Shown: positions 1 to 12,391 of the stretch, one piece after another
Position numbering within the stretch: position 1 is the first letter of the stretch
How the letters are laid out: each line of letters begins with the position of its first letter
Source of the DNA: Trichopria drosophilae
Taxonomy: Eukaryota > Arthropoda > Insecta > Hymenoptera > Diapriidae
Length of the DNA: 64,000 bases
Assembly (NCBI GenBank): GCA_030407085.1
Contig: CM059587.1
Span: forward strand, 75,443,001-75,507,000
Direction of reading: 5' to 3'
Position numbers and translations under genes: made by a program
Notes under the pieces: model-generated
The model's input: the letters and a program-made list of their open reading frames with translations, nothing else
Told to the model about the DNA's origin: nothing
Database searches by the model: none

Positions 1-1417
1 TTATTTGTGACTAACCAATTAACATTAGTCTACAACGATCCCAGATTTTTTTATAGGAAATTTTGTGTAGTACAGAAAAGGTTCAGTGCACTTTTGGTGT
101 ATTTTGCATTTTCTGAAAGTATACAAATGTAAAAAGTAATAATTTTTAATACCTTAAAAACATTTGCAGATCATTAGAATAAATTACTATCACTAAATCG
201 TGTAGAAATTATGTGCCCGAATGCAATAACAACCCAGGCGCTTGAACCGACCCATCGTAAGTAGTAACAGTCAGTTTCGCAGTTTTTCGTATTTATCTCA
301 TTTCGTTTAATAGATAACAATATGCCGACACAGATAAAGTTGTAGGTATTGAAACTACCTTCAATTTGAGTCGTCACTCGTTTCGATTTGATGAAAAATG
401 AGTCCAAGGAAGCCATCGTATGTTGCGCTTTTCATACGTTCCACCGGTGATTGTCAGCCAGAGAAAAATGCTTCTTCCGAAGATTCCACCGGACTCTATT
501 TTCATCGAATCGTAACAAATGATGGCTTAAATTATTGGTAGTACTACAACTTTGTCATTGCCGGCATATTGCTATTTACTAAACGAAATGATATAATTAC
601 AAAAAACCGCGAAACTGACTGTTACTACTTACGATGAGTCCGACCGAGCGTCTACGTTGTTGTTGCGTCCGAAAAAAAAGAGAGAAAAAAAAGAGAAAAA
701 AATGCCCATGTATAGCCCTATAAGGAGAACTACACCCCACCGTCCACCGCTTTTCAGCAAACCAGTGTTTGTTGCTTTCTTTTTATTTATTTATGAAATT
801 TTTCGACAGAAAAACGTTATTTAAAAAATTGCTATCTTAATTTGATTAGCCTCATGTCTTTTAATCGAGTGGTATATGTAGGCTCTACAGTTTATGACTG
901 GATTCCGAACTAGTTTGTTTATTTGCTTAAACTTGATTTTGCTGCTTTTTAGCTACTGCTGTTTGTGTTTTACACTAGTTTAGCTAGTAATACTAAGTTA
1001 TCTACTCAATTATAAACTAATATATATCAAGGTGAGAGAAGAGTGAACGCATTCATACATTTTTTTGTAGTTTTTAAAAGTTAATCGTTATTTTAAGTTT
1101 GTTCACGCAGCAGCTCCTGGGTAAAAATTACTTTCAATTTTTCTGTGTGTACTTGCGATTACTGATATATCTATTTTTGACTGTATAGTCTTTGCCTTAT
1201 ATATGTACTTAGAAATTAAGTACGCCTCAACGACATATTTCAAGTTGACTACCTTAAAGGTCTGACTACTTGAACTGGAGAATTCTAGGGTAACTTCTTG
1301 AAACTTTGAGATTCATTCAAAATATCGCCTTGGAATAAAATCCGCTACTCGCGAAATTAAACGGCTGAACGTAATTCAAGTGGGTGTCTTTGAAAACGCG
1401 TGTCTTTTGTATTACAG
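1..1417. other. Upstream flank or intron before the first visible exon
   Basis: AT-rich sequence with no supported exon. It most likely belongs to the intron preceding exon 1418-1580, because that exon starts in mid-codon at a good acceptor (ttttgtattacag). The only structured element is the inverted repeat at 215-672. Confidence 0.5.
215..672. mobile_element. Foldback (inverted-repeat) element, about 460 bp
   Basis: Sequence from about 215 to 410 is an imperfect reverse complement of about 478 to 672. The best matched parts are 247-330 and 561-644, which share the run gtaagtagtaacagtcagtt and its complement. The arms are about 190 nt with a centre of about 70 nt. No coding capacity or clear target-site duplication was seen. 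The TTACTACTTA core is shared with other foldback elements in the window (6570-6945, 8886-9224, 17358-18180, 20975-21300, 25190-25475), so this is probably an old non-autonomous element of that group. Confidence 0.7.
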
Positions 1418-1580
1418 AAAGCCAGTCGGATCATCGTCGGGCCGTGAGGGTGGAGACAGGTGCCGAGTGTGTTTAAAGTTCTTTAAGCCCGAGGACATTT
1501 CAAAGCAGTGCTACGGATGTCAACAGAAGGTCTGCGAAGATTGCGCTTCCTATTCCACTACTACGGACACCGAACACGAC
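1418..1580 (+). CDS. Fife: Fife-like exon: first half of the RIM/Piccolo-type zinc finger
   Basis: The exon follows the acceptor ttttgtattacag and ends at the donor gtaagc. It begins with the last base of a split codon, then 54 full codons, and ends in phase 0. It encodes Cys pairs CRVC, CYGC and CEDC, with 12 residues between the first two pairs and 4 between the second and third. That spacing matches the RIM finger rather than the 16-residue spacing of Piccolo fingers. The fourth pair (CSIC) is in the next exon. In the family this finger lies near the N-terminus and, in RIM, contacts vesicle-priming partners such as Munc13; that role is inferred here. The exon's base composition is clearly less AT-rich than its flanks. 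Open frame continues beyond both splice sites by chance, so the exon limits come from the sites and from phase with the next exon. Confidence 0.85.
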
Positions 1581-1829
1581 GTAAGCACCCTAAAACAATT
1601 TTTCTTTACCTCGTATTTTCACAAATAGAGCAGGACTTACTCAGTTGATGGAATTTTTACGATATTACTCAAGACTTATATTTGTATGAATGATATTTTG
1701 CCGCTTCAAAGCATCCACATTTCATAAATATTTTTCCTGAATGATACTGAATGAAGATAAACATTTCGTTTCATTAAGGTTCTTAACATTTCATATTTCT
1801 TCTGATAGCCAATTTCGAAAATTAATAAG

Positions 1830-2520
1830 CTTAGGTGTCTTTTGACAAATATGTATTATTTAGAGGTATTACAAATCTTGCATTACGACTGGATAGTTGG
1901 ACGGAAATAAACTTACTTTTCTAATAGGCATGTCATATTTGCCCTTACATCTCTACCAATTGAAGAATTTATTAAAGGTAAAAATGGTTTTGAATAATAC
2001 AATGTTCACTTTTAAAAATAAGTCTTATAAACAAATCTGTGGAGGATCAATAGATTCTCCCTTTTCTCGAATAGTTGTTAATTTCTATATGGAATGAAAA
2101 TAATTGTCCCCGTGGGCCAGAAAGAGTATGTACGACACAAATTCAACAGATTAAATACAGTTCAAGGTTTTGTAAACAGAGTCAAATTTACTTGAAATTA
2201 ATAACAAAATTAGTTCTTTAGATCTCTTAATTCTACCTAAAGAAAATGGATTTTTAGATACGGACTAGAGAACATTGAAAAAGCTTAAACGGTAAAACAG
2301 ATAATTATACGAATTTAACGATGTACAGAGTTGAGGCAGGACATGGTTTCGACTATAATGATGTCAAAATGCTTGCTTTTGAAACGAATAATTTTATAAA
2401 AAATTATTGAGAATTTTTCCATATGGAATACTGAAACACGGTAAATATCAGATTTGAAACATCTAAAGTACCTCCTTTTTACAATAATCTTATGAAGAAA
2501 TAACAGTTTTCTACATCCTG
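1830..2520 (+). mobile_element. Decayed Penelope-like retroelement: reverse transcriptase to endonuclease-linker relic
   Basis: Conceptual translation of the plus strand, allowing stops and frame changes, gives pieces in the order expected for a Penelope-like element. Positions 1980-2094 give VLNNTMFTFKNKSYKQ followed by GGSIDSPFSRIVVNFYME, recalling the usual YKQ-GTPMGSPLSP-IA-NLFME reverse transcriptase block. The catalytic-region residues have drifted (GGSIDSP for G-PMGSP). Positions 2130-2260 give NRLNTVQGF, VKFT and INNKISSLDLLI, as in the block after the palm. Positions 2330-2490 give AGHGFDYN and NTVNIRFETSK, which match LETGLDFDYN and NPVNIQFETSK in the better preserved minus-strand copy at 44278-45000. 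Several in-frame stops make it non-functional. It lies in intron 1, in the same orientation as the host gene. Confidence 0.8.
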
Positions 2521-5260
2521 TTTTTTTACACCCTTAATTTTCCCTATACGTTTAACATAGTAAATATATAAATTGTCTGATATTTACTCAGCAAATAGTT
2601 TGATTTCGACTCAGGATACTACTTTTCATTTACGCTAAGTCTTTCTGAATTTTCGAAGATTAAATTTTGGAATTTTTACAAATGAATGTTTACAATAATA
2701 ATTACATCATATGTACAAATTTATAGGAGATAGATTTACAGTTTTTGCTTTTACATAATTAAGATTGTTAAAAACTGTTACGTTACAATTTATTATTTTT
2801 TTCATTCAGTTAATTTTTCATTTTTATACTTTTTTATGAAGGGAGCCTTAACTACAGACAGAAGATTAATTTTTAAACTGAATTTGGTTATCTGAAACAA
2901 ATATTTTGATTATCACAATCCTAGTTTCAATAATCAAATCTTTTGAGTATATAACATTTTTAACCAATTTATTATCATCATATCATACTGGTCTGTCATT
3001 ATGAATATGGCAAATTGGCCATCGACTTTGTAATCAGTAACTTCAAAACTCCCCTACACTTCTTTGTTTAAGTACCAATTGATAACAAATTCAATTTTTT
3101 AAATATCTATAATAATGACATAATTGAATAATGACTTGAAAATCTCTCATATATCAATTATTATTTAAAATATTCATTTATGAAAATATTGAACAAAAAT
3201 AATATAATTATCTGGATAAAGATGCGATTTTTAAGGCGCCGTTATGATTGACTTTGCAAATGGATCTCAAGTACAAGTTATTCCTCCACCCCACCTAGAA
3301 GGACAATTCCACTGGACTACTTCATATAAAAATAATTACTCTTAATTAAATAAAATACTATTTTGAGAGAAAGGCTCGTGGGCACTTTTATACACCCGTA
3401 AACGGATTCAGATACTGGAAGAGTTTACCTAAAACTATATGATATGGACTTTCATTCATTCACGTTTCTATTTAAATTATTTTCCAAATTACTAGACAAA
3501 AATTACAACGTACTTAATTCCAGGCGAAACTGGTTAAGTAAATTTTGTTTTCATATTATCTGCATAGAAAAAGTTATATAGAATTTTAAAAAAATCATTT
3601 TTTCCACTGAAGAATTATTTAAGCGTACAATCGTTATTGTACACATCCTTTTCTTAAAGAAAATTGTTTTGGAGACCTAAACTTTAGGATATGTAGAGTT
3701 CTGACTACAGAATTTAATATGGTAGTCTCAAAAATAGCGAATAGAAATTCGTTTCGAGAATATCAAGATTCTCTTAGAATGAAGTTAGCCGTAAAAAAAA
3801 TTCTAATAAATTTCTTAGAATTCCATAAGGAATCGAAGTATTCTAAATTATCTTGGTGGTGTTACGAAAAATTGAAGGCGTAAACTTTTTGAACATTTTA
3901 AAAGAAAACTGGAATTTGTTTCAGAATTTTTCGAGATTTTAAAAAATATTCAAATAAATTCACACAAAAAATGTATAAATAATTAAAAATGATTAAGAAA
4001 ATTCAGAATAACTTCAGTCTATTTATTCCAGAGCAAAATGTCAAAATAATCGTATTATTGTGAAAAATATTGCATTTTTTTAATAGATGATATGAAAAAA
4101 AAGAGGAAAGAAAATTCGTTGACAATTGAGTACAGTTGAGACTCAAACAAGCTCACTCTGTCGATCTTATTTTGATTCCCGAACGATGAACTTTTTTGCA
4201 AAACGTTTCTTAAAGAAAATGTTAAAATTGCAATTTTTATTTGATAATTATAGGAGAAGTATCAAAAAGCCGAAAATGTGTAAACACATTAGAAAAAGTA
4301 ACCGGGATTATATATTTAATTTACTTTAAAATATATAAGTAAATTAATTGTACATTCTAATTACTAGTATGGTTGGTGCTATTATACATTATTATATGTT
4401 TTCTCTTTTCGATCTTTTCTAGTGTAACTAATATAGCACTAATTCATTCTATTTTTTATATGTAAATAATTTATTAACCTCTATCAAATTAATCCTATAT
4501 TACATACCACATAAATTAGTTACATTGAATTACATTGTCACCCAAGGCCTTATCATTTCTATATATTCTCTTTTGATTAAATGTTTATTTTAATATTCCT
4601 TTCTGTATTCCAATTCTTTATAATATTGTTAGCTTATTTTACATCGTTTATTTCAGATTTAACCTACATCCTGTTTTAACCAGACGTCCTTTCTTTAATG
4701 GATTCGTTATATTCATTTTATTTCGGTTACTTATGTTTCGTATTTGTTACATGTATCAAAATGCTTCATAAAACTCAGTTATTCTTCAATAATTTTATCC
4801 TTTCGGTATTTTTATTTCATGTATTATTAGACGTTCGTTTTTAAGGGCGACAATTCCTTAGCTCTTTTATATATCCAACTGTTTCTTATTTAGACTTATT
4901 TAAATTATCTTCCCCTGATTATTTACAACTGAATTTACCTATCATTTATGTGTACGAGTTAGTAATTGAATGTTTGAATGTTCTTATGTACTTAATACAT
5001 TAACTCCATCATTCGGTAGATCGTTGCATTATCTTACGCTTTATTGCCATTCTAACTTTTAGCGTATTAGATCTATATTATGAAAATAATGGTTTTCTAA
5101 CATTCGTTTTTTATAAGTAATATTTGATTTTGCAACATGTCGATTATAGTAATCAATAATAGTATTCTTGAATTGTAAATAACTAGTACAAATCTTAATT
5201 TTGACTTAAATTTGCTATAACAATGTTTTAGTAAGTAAATCATTTCCTTACATATATTTA
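2521..5260. other. Intron 1, AT-rich, nothing recognised
   Basis: No exon, RNA gene or clear repeat was seen. The short open frames here have AT-rich, low-complexity translations. Confidence 0.5.
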
Positions 5261-5265
5261 TATAT

Positions 5266-5355
5266 AAAATCGACAAGTAAAAAAACGACACGTAAAAACC
5301 GACAGGTAAAAGCGACAGGTAAAAAACCGAAAGATAAAAAAACCGACAGGTCAAA
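5266..5355. repeat. Short-period array, GACAGGTAAAAA-like units
   Basis: Six or so imperfect copies of a unit of about 13 to 15 bp read cgaca(a/c/g)gtaaaaa(a)c. The units resemble those of the larger arrays at 45536-45885 and 62540-62815, but here they run in one direction only. The apparent minus-strand open frame across it (repeated FYLS) is only the repeat read as protein. Confidence 0.75.
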
Positions 5356-6039
5356 TACTTCTGAATCGAAATGTTTACCATAAGTCATATAGAACAATAA
5401 TTATTACAGATTTCTTACTATCTGCTATTGAACAGCGAAAATATTAACAATTGAAATATTATCACAACATTTTGTAGATAAAATAATATTTTAATTAAAA
5501 AATATGAAATATTTCTTGTGCTTTGTTATTTCGTCTGTTGCCTATAATATGCCAAATATAGTATCTGTTTTATTATTCCATCATAGTTTACTTGTTTATT
5601 AAAAAGTTCTAACAGAAAATCATTTCGAAATTATTATTTTAGTTCGTTGATGAAACTTCATTTATTTGATTCTCATTCACATTACAAATCAAATTAACCT
5701 ACATCTACTTAATTTTGCCTCAATTCTTAAAAATCTATTTAAAGCATTATATTCCAGAAATTGCAATAACTTAATTCCGTTTATTTGAGAATTTGTCACG
5801 AACAATACATTAAGTTTCCATCATTACATTAGCAATCTTCATTAAAGAAAGTCAAGTGTCAAAGTTTCGTCGAAATAGGCGATACGCAGCTTTGTAATTG
5901 CCCGCTTGACATTAAATATGTAAATCAACAAAGTTTAAAGGATGACTCACCTAAATCTGCCAACTGAAAGCTCAGAAATTATTCAAATGACTTACATATT
6001 TAATTACACGCGAAGAAACGTTAATTGAAAACTCAATGT

Positions 6040-6400
6040 CGGTCGTCACAGTGGTGAAGTCCTGGTGAAGTTCTTGGAAATACTTCATAGACGCAGTTTT
6101 CGAAGTAGTCTTATTAATAATCTTTTTTTATTTAAATTTATAGATAAGGAAATACTATATGATAGAAGAAAAGATAACGATGGGAATTCGTCCTGTGATA
6201 CGGTAATACAAATAGTAACAGCAGCAATAACTGCTCGCCAGGTGGTCCGTTTACGACAGCAAACAATTTCCATGTTATACAGTCCGATGGCTGCTGCCTC
6301 CCGGGCAGACCCACCCTTACCCCCGACCCTTCACCGTCAATTTTCATCCAGTTTTCCACGCGTTATTCGAACATTACTGAAACTTCTCTCAGTGACGAAA
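6040..6400. other. Island of higher GC in intron 1, function unknown
   Basis: The segment around 6180-6360 is distinctly richer in G and C than its surroundings, with the runs gctgctgcctcccgggcag and ccacccttacccccgaccc. Open frames exist on both strands, but none has convincing splice sites in phase with the gene. It could be a conserved intronic regulatory element or an unrecognised exon. Confidence 0.3.
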
Positions 6401-6569
6401 CTACAATTTAACATTCGAAAGAATTCAAGCATATAAATCTCTCATGTACTTTACTCTTTAGACATTTTTAGATGGAAAATAACGTGACATCTTTTTTCAA
6501 TAAAATGTTTTTTTCGATATGTGTATTTTGTTAATGATATTTTTAATATTCAAGAATTATTATGAATTT

Positions 6570-6945
6570 CCTGTCTAAAAATTCGTTTAGAGTATGGTGA
6601 CAACTAACATCTAATAGCAAAATCGATTGTTTTATGATGTGGGAAAGTTTTAAAAAACGCCGTTAAATCGGCGGATTATACAAAGGAAAATGCAGACATT
6701 TCAGTAGTAATAGACCGCACTGTATGTTGTTCGCAGTAGGTGCGGACTGTTACTACTTAGAATCCATTTTTCGATGTATAATCCGCGAATTTGACAACGA
6801 TTTTTTAAACTTTCCCAGATGATAAAACGTTCAAATTTTCCATGAAGTGTTAGTTCTCATCTTGCTCTACCTGAATTTGTCAGTTTCAGAGGTTCCATCT
6901 CCAGGGCGGAAATCACTTATACTTGTGGGCATTCTCCTTTGATGT
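6570..6945. mobile_element. Foldback element, TTACTACTTA-core family, copy A
   Basis: Positions 6590-6702 are an imperfect reverse complement of about 6768-6885. The inner hairpin carries gcggattatac and its complement gtataatccgc, and the loop carries gttcgcagtaggtgcgga followed by ctgttactacttag. It is homologous to 20975-21300: both have the left block gagtatgrtgamaactaaca and the right block with ggttccakctcca and cattctccttt-like sequence. It has no coding capacity. Confidence 0.75.
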
Positions 6946-8885
6946 GCACAAATAATTTTAGTTAATAGACTAGAAAATATATCAAAATATCTCTATTTTT
7001 TTTTTAATTACTTTAGAGATCTTTAATAATCTTTATTGCATTGCAAAGACTTATCGTCTGTAAAATACTGCGTCACTGCATCAAAATTAACATACCTATT
7101 CAAATTGGCATGTTTTTAATTAATGATTTGTATTCTTAAGTGTTGCATATCCAGAATGTACTATCGAAATGAAACGTTTATTACACGTAGAAGAGTGAAT
7201 TATTTTTTGATATTTTACTTGAAATAAATCTCAAAATAATTTTTTTTTACATTTTTTACATAGTAAATCAATGTCAGATTATTTTTCTAAAAACCATGTA
7301 TTTGTAAATTCCTTCTATTGGCAAGGAGAAAAATGTACAAACTACAATCTTTGAATATTATAAACAGTTATCGATCTTGGTGCTGAAATATTATTTTGGT
7401 TACATTACATGCCTTTTTATAATTGCTTATTTGTACACAAATATTTAAAATTAAATCTTGAACTTGAATTAATGTAGAAGTAAAGTGCCACTGAGAGGTT
7501 ATTAAGTACATACTGATAAATTTTATATTTTTAAAATATATGTAGATGGAATTAATTAACACATAAACGCTTAGAATTACGTTTTTTCTTCAATTTCAAT
7601 CAAGTATTTCGCATAAAAATCGAAGTTTAAAATAATTGAAATGTATGCATGTCTTAATATTTTCGAGATCGCTGTTCCGAGGTCGTACAAGGAATTTTAA
7701 AATGTTACCACATTTGGAAAAGAAAATAGCAAAAAATAGAAAAATATTTATTCTTATCAATTTTTCTGAGCTATTAGAACATTGAGGTTCTTTTGGAACT
7801 ATGAGGAAAGGTGAATGAAATATTTGAATTTAAGCAAAAAAATGTTTCTTTTATTCCCCATACAAATGAAACGACCTCAAAATGGCGTTTTCAATGACTT
7901 TTTTTTGAAAATTTTCTAACCGCTCTAACTAAAAAGTTATGAACTTCTTAACAAAAATCATATAAGTTCTTAGAAATTATCAAAGATTATACAAATATTT
8001 TTTCAGATTTTTATAATGATATTTTAAGAAATTTATCTTTTAAAGTTTTTAAGAAAGTTTAAAATATTTACTAAAAAATTTGAAAACGTGTAATATATTC
8101 TTCGATGATTTCTAAACAATTTTTGCTATTTGCAATTTTTTCCAAAGTGTTAGTTCGAGAGAATAAATCCTAAGCTTTAATATTTTACATTCTTTACTCA
8201 AAAACTGTCACCTTTTGTAGAAAAATTAAAAAACAAAATATACTTAGAATTTATTACAGAATATGCCAACATTTTTCAAAATATTTCGTAAAATAACATC
8301 AAACATTTTTTATATTTTTTTATGAATTCTATTTTTTGTGAATTTTGAATTGTTATCATTATTTTTAAGTTAGAGTGTCGAGATATTTTTCAAAGTTATT
8401 TTCATTCAACGCGCAATTTTGAGGTAGTTATGAGATCTGGTGTAAAAGTAAGTTTTTTTTTTAAATTCAAATGTTTGAACCACCTTTATCCACAGTTTCA
8501 ATAGAATCCTAATATTCTGATAACTCCGATCAAATTTAATGTAAATGTCCCATTCGCGGGACATGCCCTATTTTGGAAGCATCAAATTTAAAAATACATT
8601 TCACTAATAACCAAAATACGATTTTAAAACAAAAAACAAAAACATTAAGTACAAAAAATATGTGTCTTTCATATTAATTGAAGTTGGTATTATGTTTTCA
8701 AGTATATAATATAAGAAAAAATTATTGTCAGTAACGAGTTGTACTTTTCATTGTATATTTATCGTAAAAATGAATCTTTTCATAATCTGCTATGACATTC
8801 TTGTTCTGAAAAGTATGTAGACTTAATTTTTTTATGTTTTTTACTTCAATGAACTATTATATTAACAAAATTGAATGTTACATTT
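6946..8885. other. Intron 1, AT-rich, nothing recognised
   Basis: Very AT-rich DNA. No exon or repeat structure was supported by eye. Confidence 0.5.
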
Positions 8886-9224
8886 AATAAATATTGGAAG
8901 GATAAGTTTGTATTTCATACAAACACTTTGTGGCTTCCATATATAAACCTTGATTTTTATGAGCTGGAAAAGTTTAAAAAATCATTATTGAAGTCGCGCG
9001 GATTTTACATAGGAGAATGCTGTAATCTAAGTAGCAACAGTCCACATCATCAATTGTTTGTAACAGATTCACTGTTACTAATTATATCGCTGCATTTTTC
9101 TACGTAAAATCCGCGACTTCAACAATACTATTTTAAAGTTTCCCACCTCATAAAAATCAATGTTTATATATGAAAGCCACAGAGTGTTTGCATGAAATAC
9201 AAACCTATCCTTCCAATACTTATT
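8886..9224. mobile_element. Foldback element, about 340 bp, arms about 135 nt
   Basis: The left end aataaatattggaaggataa is mirrored by ctatccttccaatacttatt at 9205-9224. The arms continue inward through the cataca/aacactttg and tgatttttatgag blocks to gcggattttac (left) and gtaaaatccgc (right). The loop contains ctgttactaatta, a variant of the core seen in the other foldback elements of the window. Open frames on both strands here are the same arm read twice. The high arm identity suggests it is younger than the copies at 6570 and 20975. Confidence 0.85.
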
Positions 9225-12136
9225 ATCGTGTATTGGGATAGGTACTAGTAAGCCTGTAAAATATTTTGTTTTTCCTGCAAAATAATATTTTAAAATTAAT
9301 TTTATGCCCATAAGGGTTTTGTACCTTTCGTAGTAAAAAACCTACGTAGTCATGTAAGGAAACATTAGTATATTTCCTTAACTTAATTTGCAAATATTAT
9401 GAAATAACAAACATATATCATTATATACAAATAGTGAATTCAATTTTAAAATGAGACTATTTAATCCTTTATCTCATTCTAATTTTAAACAGGCGAAAAT
9501 ATGTGGATTATCAACTTTAATGCCAAATGACTTAAACTCCTTAACAATAATTTAAATCACATTTCATTTTGGAGAAAAAGACATAAAGCTGCCATTTATT
9601 GGCATACAACAAATCCAAAAATATTAAATTCTTCATTATTTTGAATCAAACATAATCTAATTCTAAAAGTCGAATTAAATCCGTGGTATATCACATATCA
9701 CTTGATATGTTTTATTTGAATGAGTCCCGCCTGAAATTCAAGCAAACTATGAAAAGTCGAAAAATCGTGGGATTTTCTTTATACTTTCAAGCAAAAATAA
9801 TAACTAGATGTTTCAGCCAAAATATATTTTTCGTTTTTAAAACGATTCATCTATATTTCAGTTTTGAGCTAAATCAAATGATTAAACTACTCTTTTCAAA
9901 GACAAAGTTAGCTTAGCTTCAAACTTTCTTTAGTTTAGCATCAAACATGAGGTTTCCGAATAAGTTTAAACGAGCAATAGTTAGACCTTACTCAAATATG
10001 ACACTGAAGTGAACGTTATAGTATTTATAGATCAACTTTGTTAGTGATATCTTTATAATATATTAATGTTGGACATTATCAAAAACGAAATATTTATAAT
10101 AATTTTAGAAACAGTTTTACAACATCACAGGTTTATTCCGTCAGATATAAATCCAGAAAAACGTTTATAATAATAACTTTAAGAAATGTGATATAATAAT
10201 AGATTTATCGTACAAAATATATATGAACAAAAAATGAATAATGGGAAACGCAAAAATAAATCGCTTCTCTAGCTGTACTTCTCTCTGAATTTTTGTTATG
10301 AAGTAGAGGAACTTTATAATTAGTTTCATACTTTTTTAGTTGTAAAGCGGATAATTTTACCTACGTTTATGTTGAATATAAACTTCTAACGCGGTGTAAA
10401 TAAACACGATATTAATATCGCACCGACCAACCTGGATATGGGTCATACAAGCACTTTTATGTGTTACAAATATTTTAAGCCTTTTAAAACGTAATTTTAT
10501 TAATTTACAAATTTTACCTTACTAATTGCTTCATTTTAATTCATTTATATAGAAAAAATTGCCTGCAATTAAAATATTTCTGAATGCTAAAAATACATAA
10601 ACTTGATGCTGTTTGAATTTATCATGTTGTGTTTATATATTTATTTATGCATTTAATTATTCATTAAAGTCGACTTTACTTTCTTTTTATACCGATGAAA
10701 AAGAAAAAATGAAGTACTCCGTCCCTTTATCAATTTTATAAATATATACGAGCTTCTTTTCTGGTTTTTCTACTTTATTCGTTGTCAAGTTTTTCTTAAG
10801 TAACACCTTTACTCTTTTGAATGTTCTCTCAGCTTTCATTTCTTTAGTAAATTTGCACGATATCCTTTTCTCACGTTTCTCTGTTATCCGGTGAGTAGGC
10901 AAACACTTCCGAAACGTGATCTTTGATTAACTTTGTAGGATGTATCACTCGGAATTAAGACAATGTCATTCATCGATCTTTGTTCGAAATATACAAAAAC
11001 GTATTAAAAAAATTTTATTTGAAATTCATAACAATCTTGTTTGCAGTAAGAAAATCGTTTTAATAATTATGCCAGAAATGCAAAAAAGTTTTTTATATAC
11101 AATTTTTAAATTCTGTTAGATCAATTGTGTTTTATTTTCAGCTATTTTGTCATTTCGTTAAGATGAACCATAAATTGATTTATTATTATTGTTCTATATA
11201 TTTAATTTTCTTACTTCAAACACTTCTCCGTCACCTTTTGTCAATTAGTGCCTTTAGCCATTAGTTAAAAAAAAAACAGTTTTATTACTCTCGCGTAATC
11301 AGTAGATATGGTCGTAAAGGTCAGACACGATATGGTTTCCTTAAAACAAGTTTCTTCTTAATTTTCCGACCTAACAAATATTCGAAAAGTTATAGTAGTA
11401 AATAAATATGACTAAAAATGAAAAGTACGAAATGGTACATCGAAAAGGTCAATTTTTTTAATTAAAAATATTTCGATTTCGAGAGAAGTAGACAAAATTA
11501 ACTTTCCTATTGTAGTTTTTTCGTCAAATTAACATAAATCTAACAAATGTTGTAGGTAACCATTATTAGATCATTTTTTCAAAAATAACACTTTCATGCA
11601 AATCACCCACATGTAAGAAATAAATTGGAAGAAAATTAAGCTTCTGTAAATTAGCAAGATGAAATTCCATTCAATTTACTTATATTAAAACTAATTCTGA
11701 ATAGCAAATTGTTGATCGATTTTCTGTTTTTCGAAAATTCTGCATTCCACTCGTTTCTTACTTAATCTACGTTCTTACTTTAAGAGCTGACTTCTTGAAC
11801 TTTTACATCGTGGTGAGCATGTTCTTTAAATAACTGAATTTACACGACAATTGAATTTGTTGCAAGTACGAGTTTTACATACGAAAAATATAACAAGAGT
11901 TTTGTCAATTTTTGGAGACAAAATAAAATTCATGCATTTTAGTAACATTTCACGTAAATAAGTCGTTGCTAACTATGATAATTTGTCACATGGATTTCTA
12001 ACAATGTGAAAAATTCCATAAATACTGTAGATGTTTCGCAATATACTGGATAATATTACCAAATTATTTTTTGTTATACATTCGCATATGAAAATTATCA
12101 AAGATCTATTAATCGATTATTTTTTTTTATCGACAG
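9225..12136. other. End of intron 1, nothing recognised
   Basis: AT-rich sequence up to the acceptor tttttttttatcgacag. No repeat or exon was supported. Confidence 0.5.
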
Positions 12137-12391
12137 TCGGTATGGCGATGCAGCATCTGTCGGAGGAAACATGCGGCCAGAGGGCAGCCAGTAGTCACCC
12201 AGGAATCGACGGAATCTCTTCTCGGCGTTCCGATCCCGGACTCCTTCCAGAGACGTCACAGTGACGCCAGACTGAATTCTCAGGTCGGAGGTCAGACGAA
12301 TACGACCGGAAGTGGACTCGCGCCACCGAGAAGTCCCGAACAACGAAGGCATTCCGACGTTTCTCCTGCGAGTCTTAAGGAACTTGAAAAG
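12137..12391 (+). CDS. Fife: Fife-like exon: second half of the zinc finger and start of the Ser/Arg-rich linker
   Basis: The acceptor is a long T run then atcgacag, and the donor is gtacgt. The exon is 255 nt, 85 codons, phase 0 to 0. It opens SVWRCSICRRK, which supplies the fourth Cys pair (CSIC) exactly after the finger half in exon 1418-1580. W-x-C-x2-C-R is the usual end of RIM/Piccolo fingers. The rest is a hydrophilic linker with two copies of RRHSD, about 37 residues apart, each a basophilic-kinase type R-R-x-S site. It ends SLKELEK. The other two frames contain stops or frame-shifted read-through from upstream. The phase match with exon 1 across a 10.5-kb intron is strong support that the two belong to one gene. 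Confidence 0.88.

Noticed and set aside
8871..9311. Pair of similar small proteins on opposite strands
   Set aside because: Both come from the inverted arms of one foldback element (identical phrases such as KYWKD in each).
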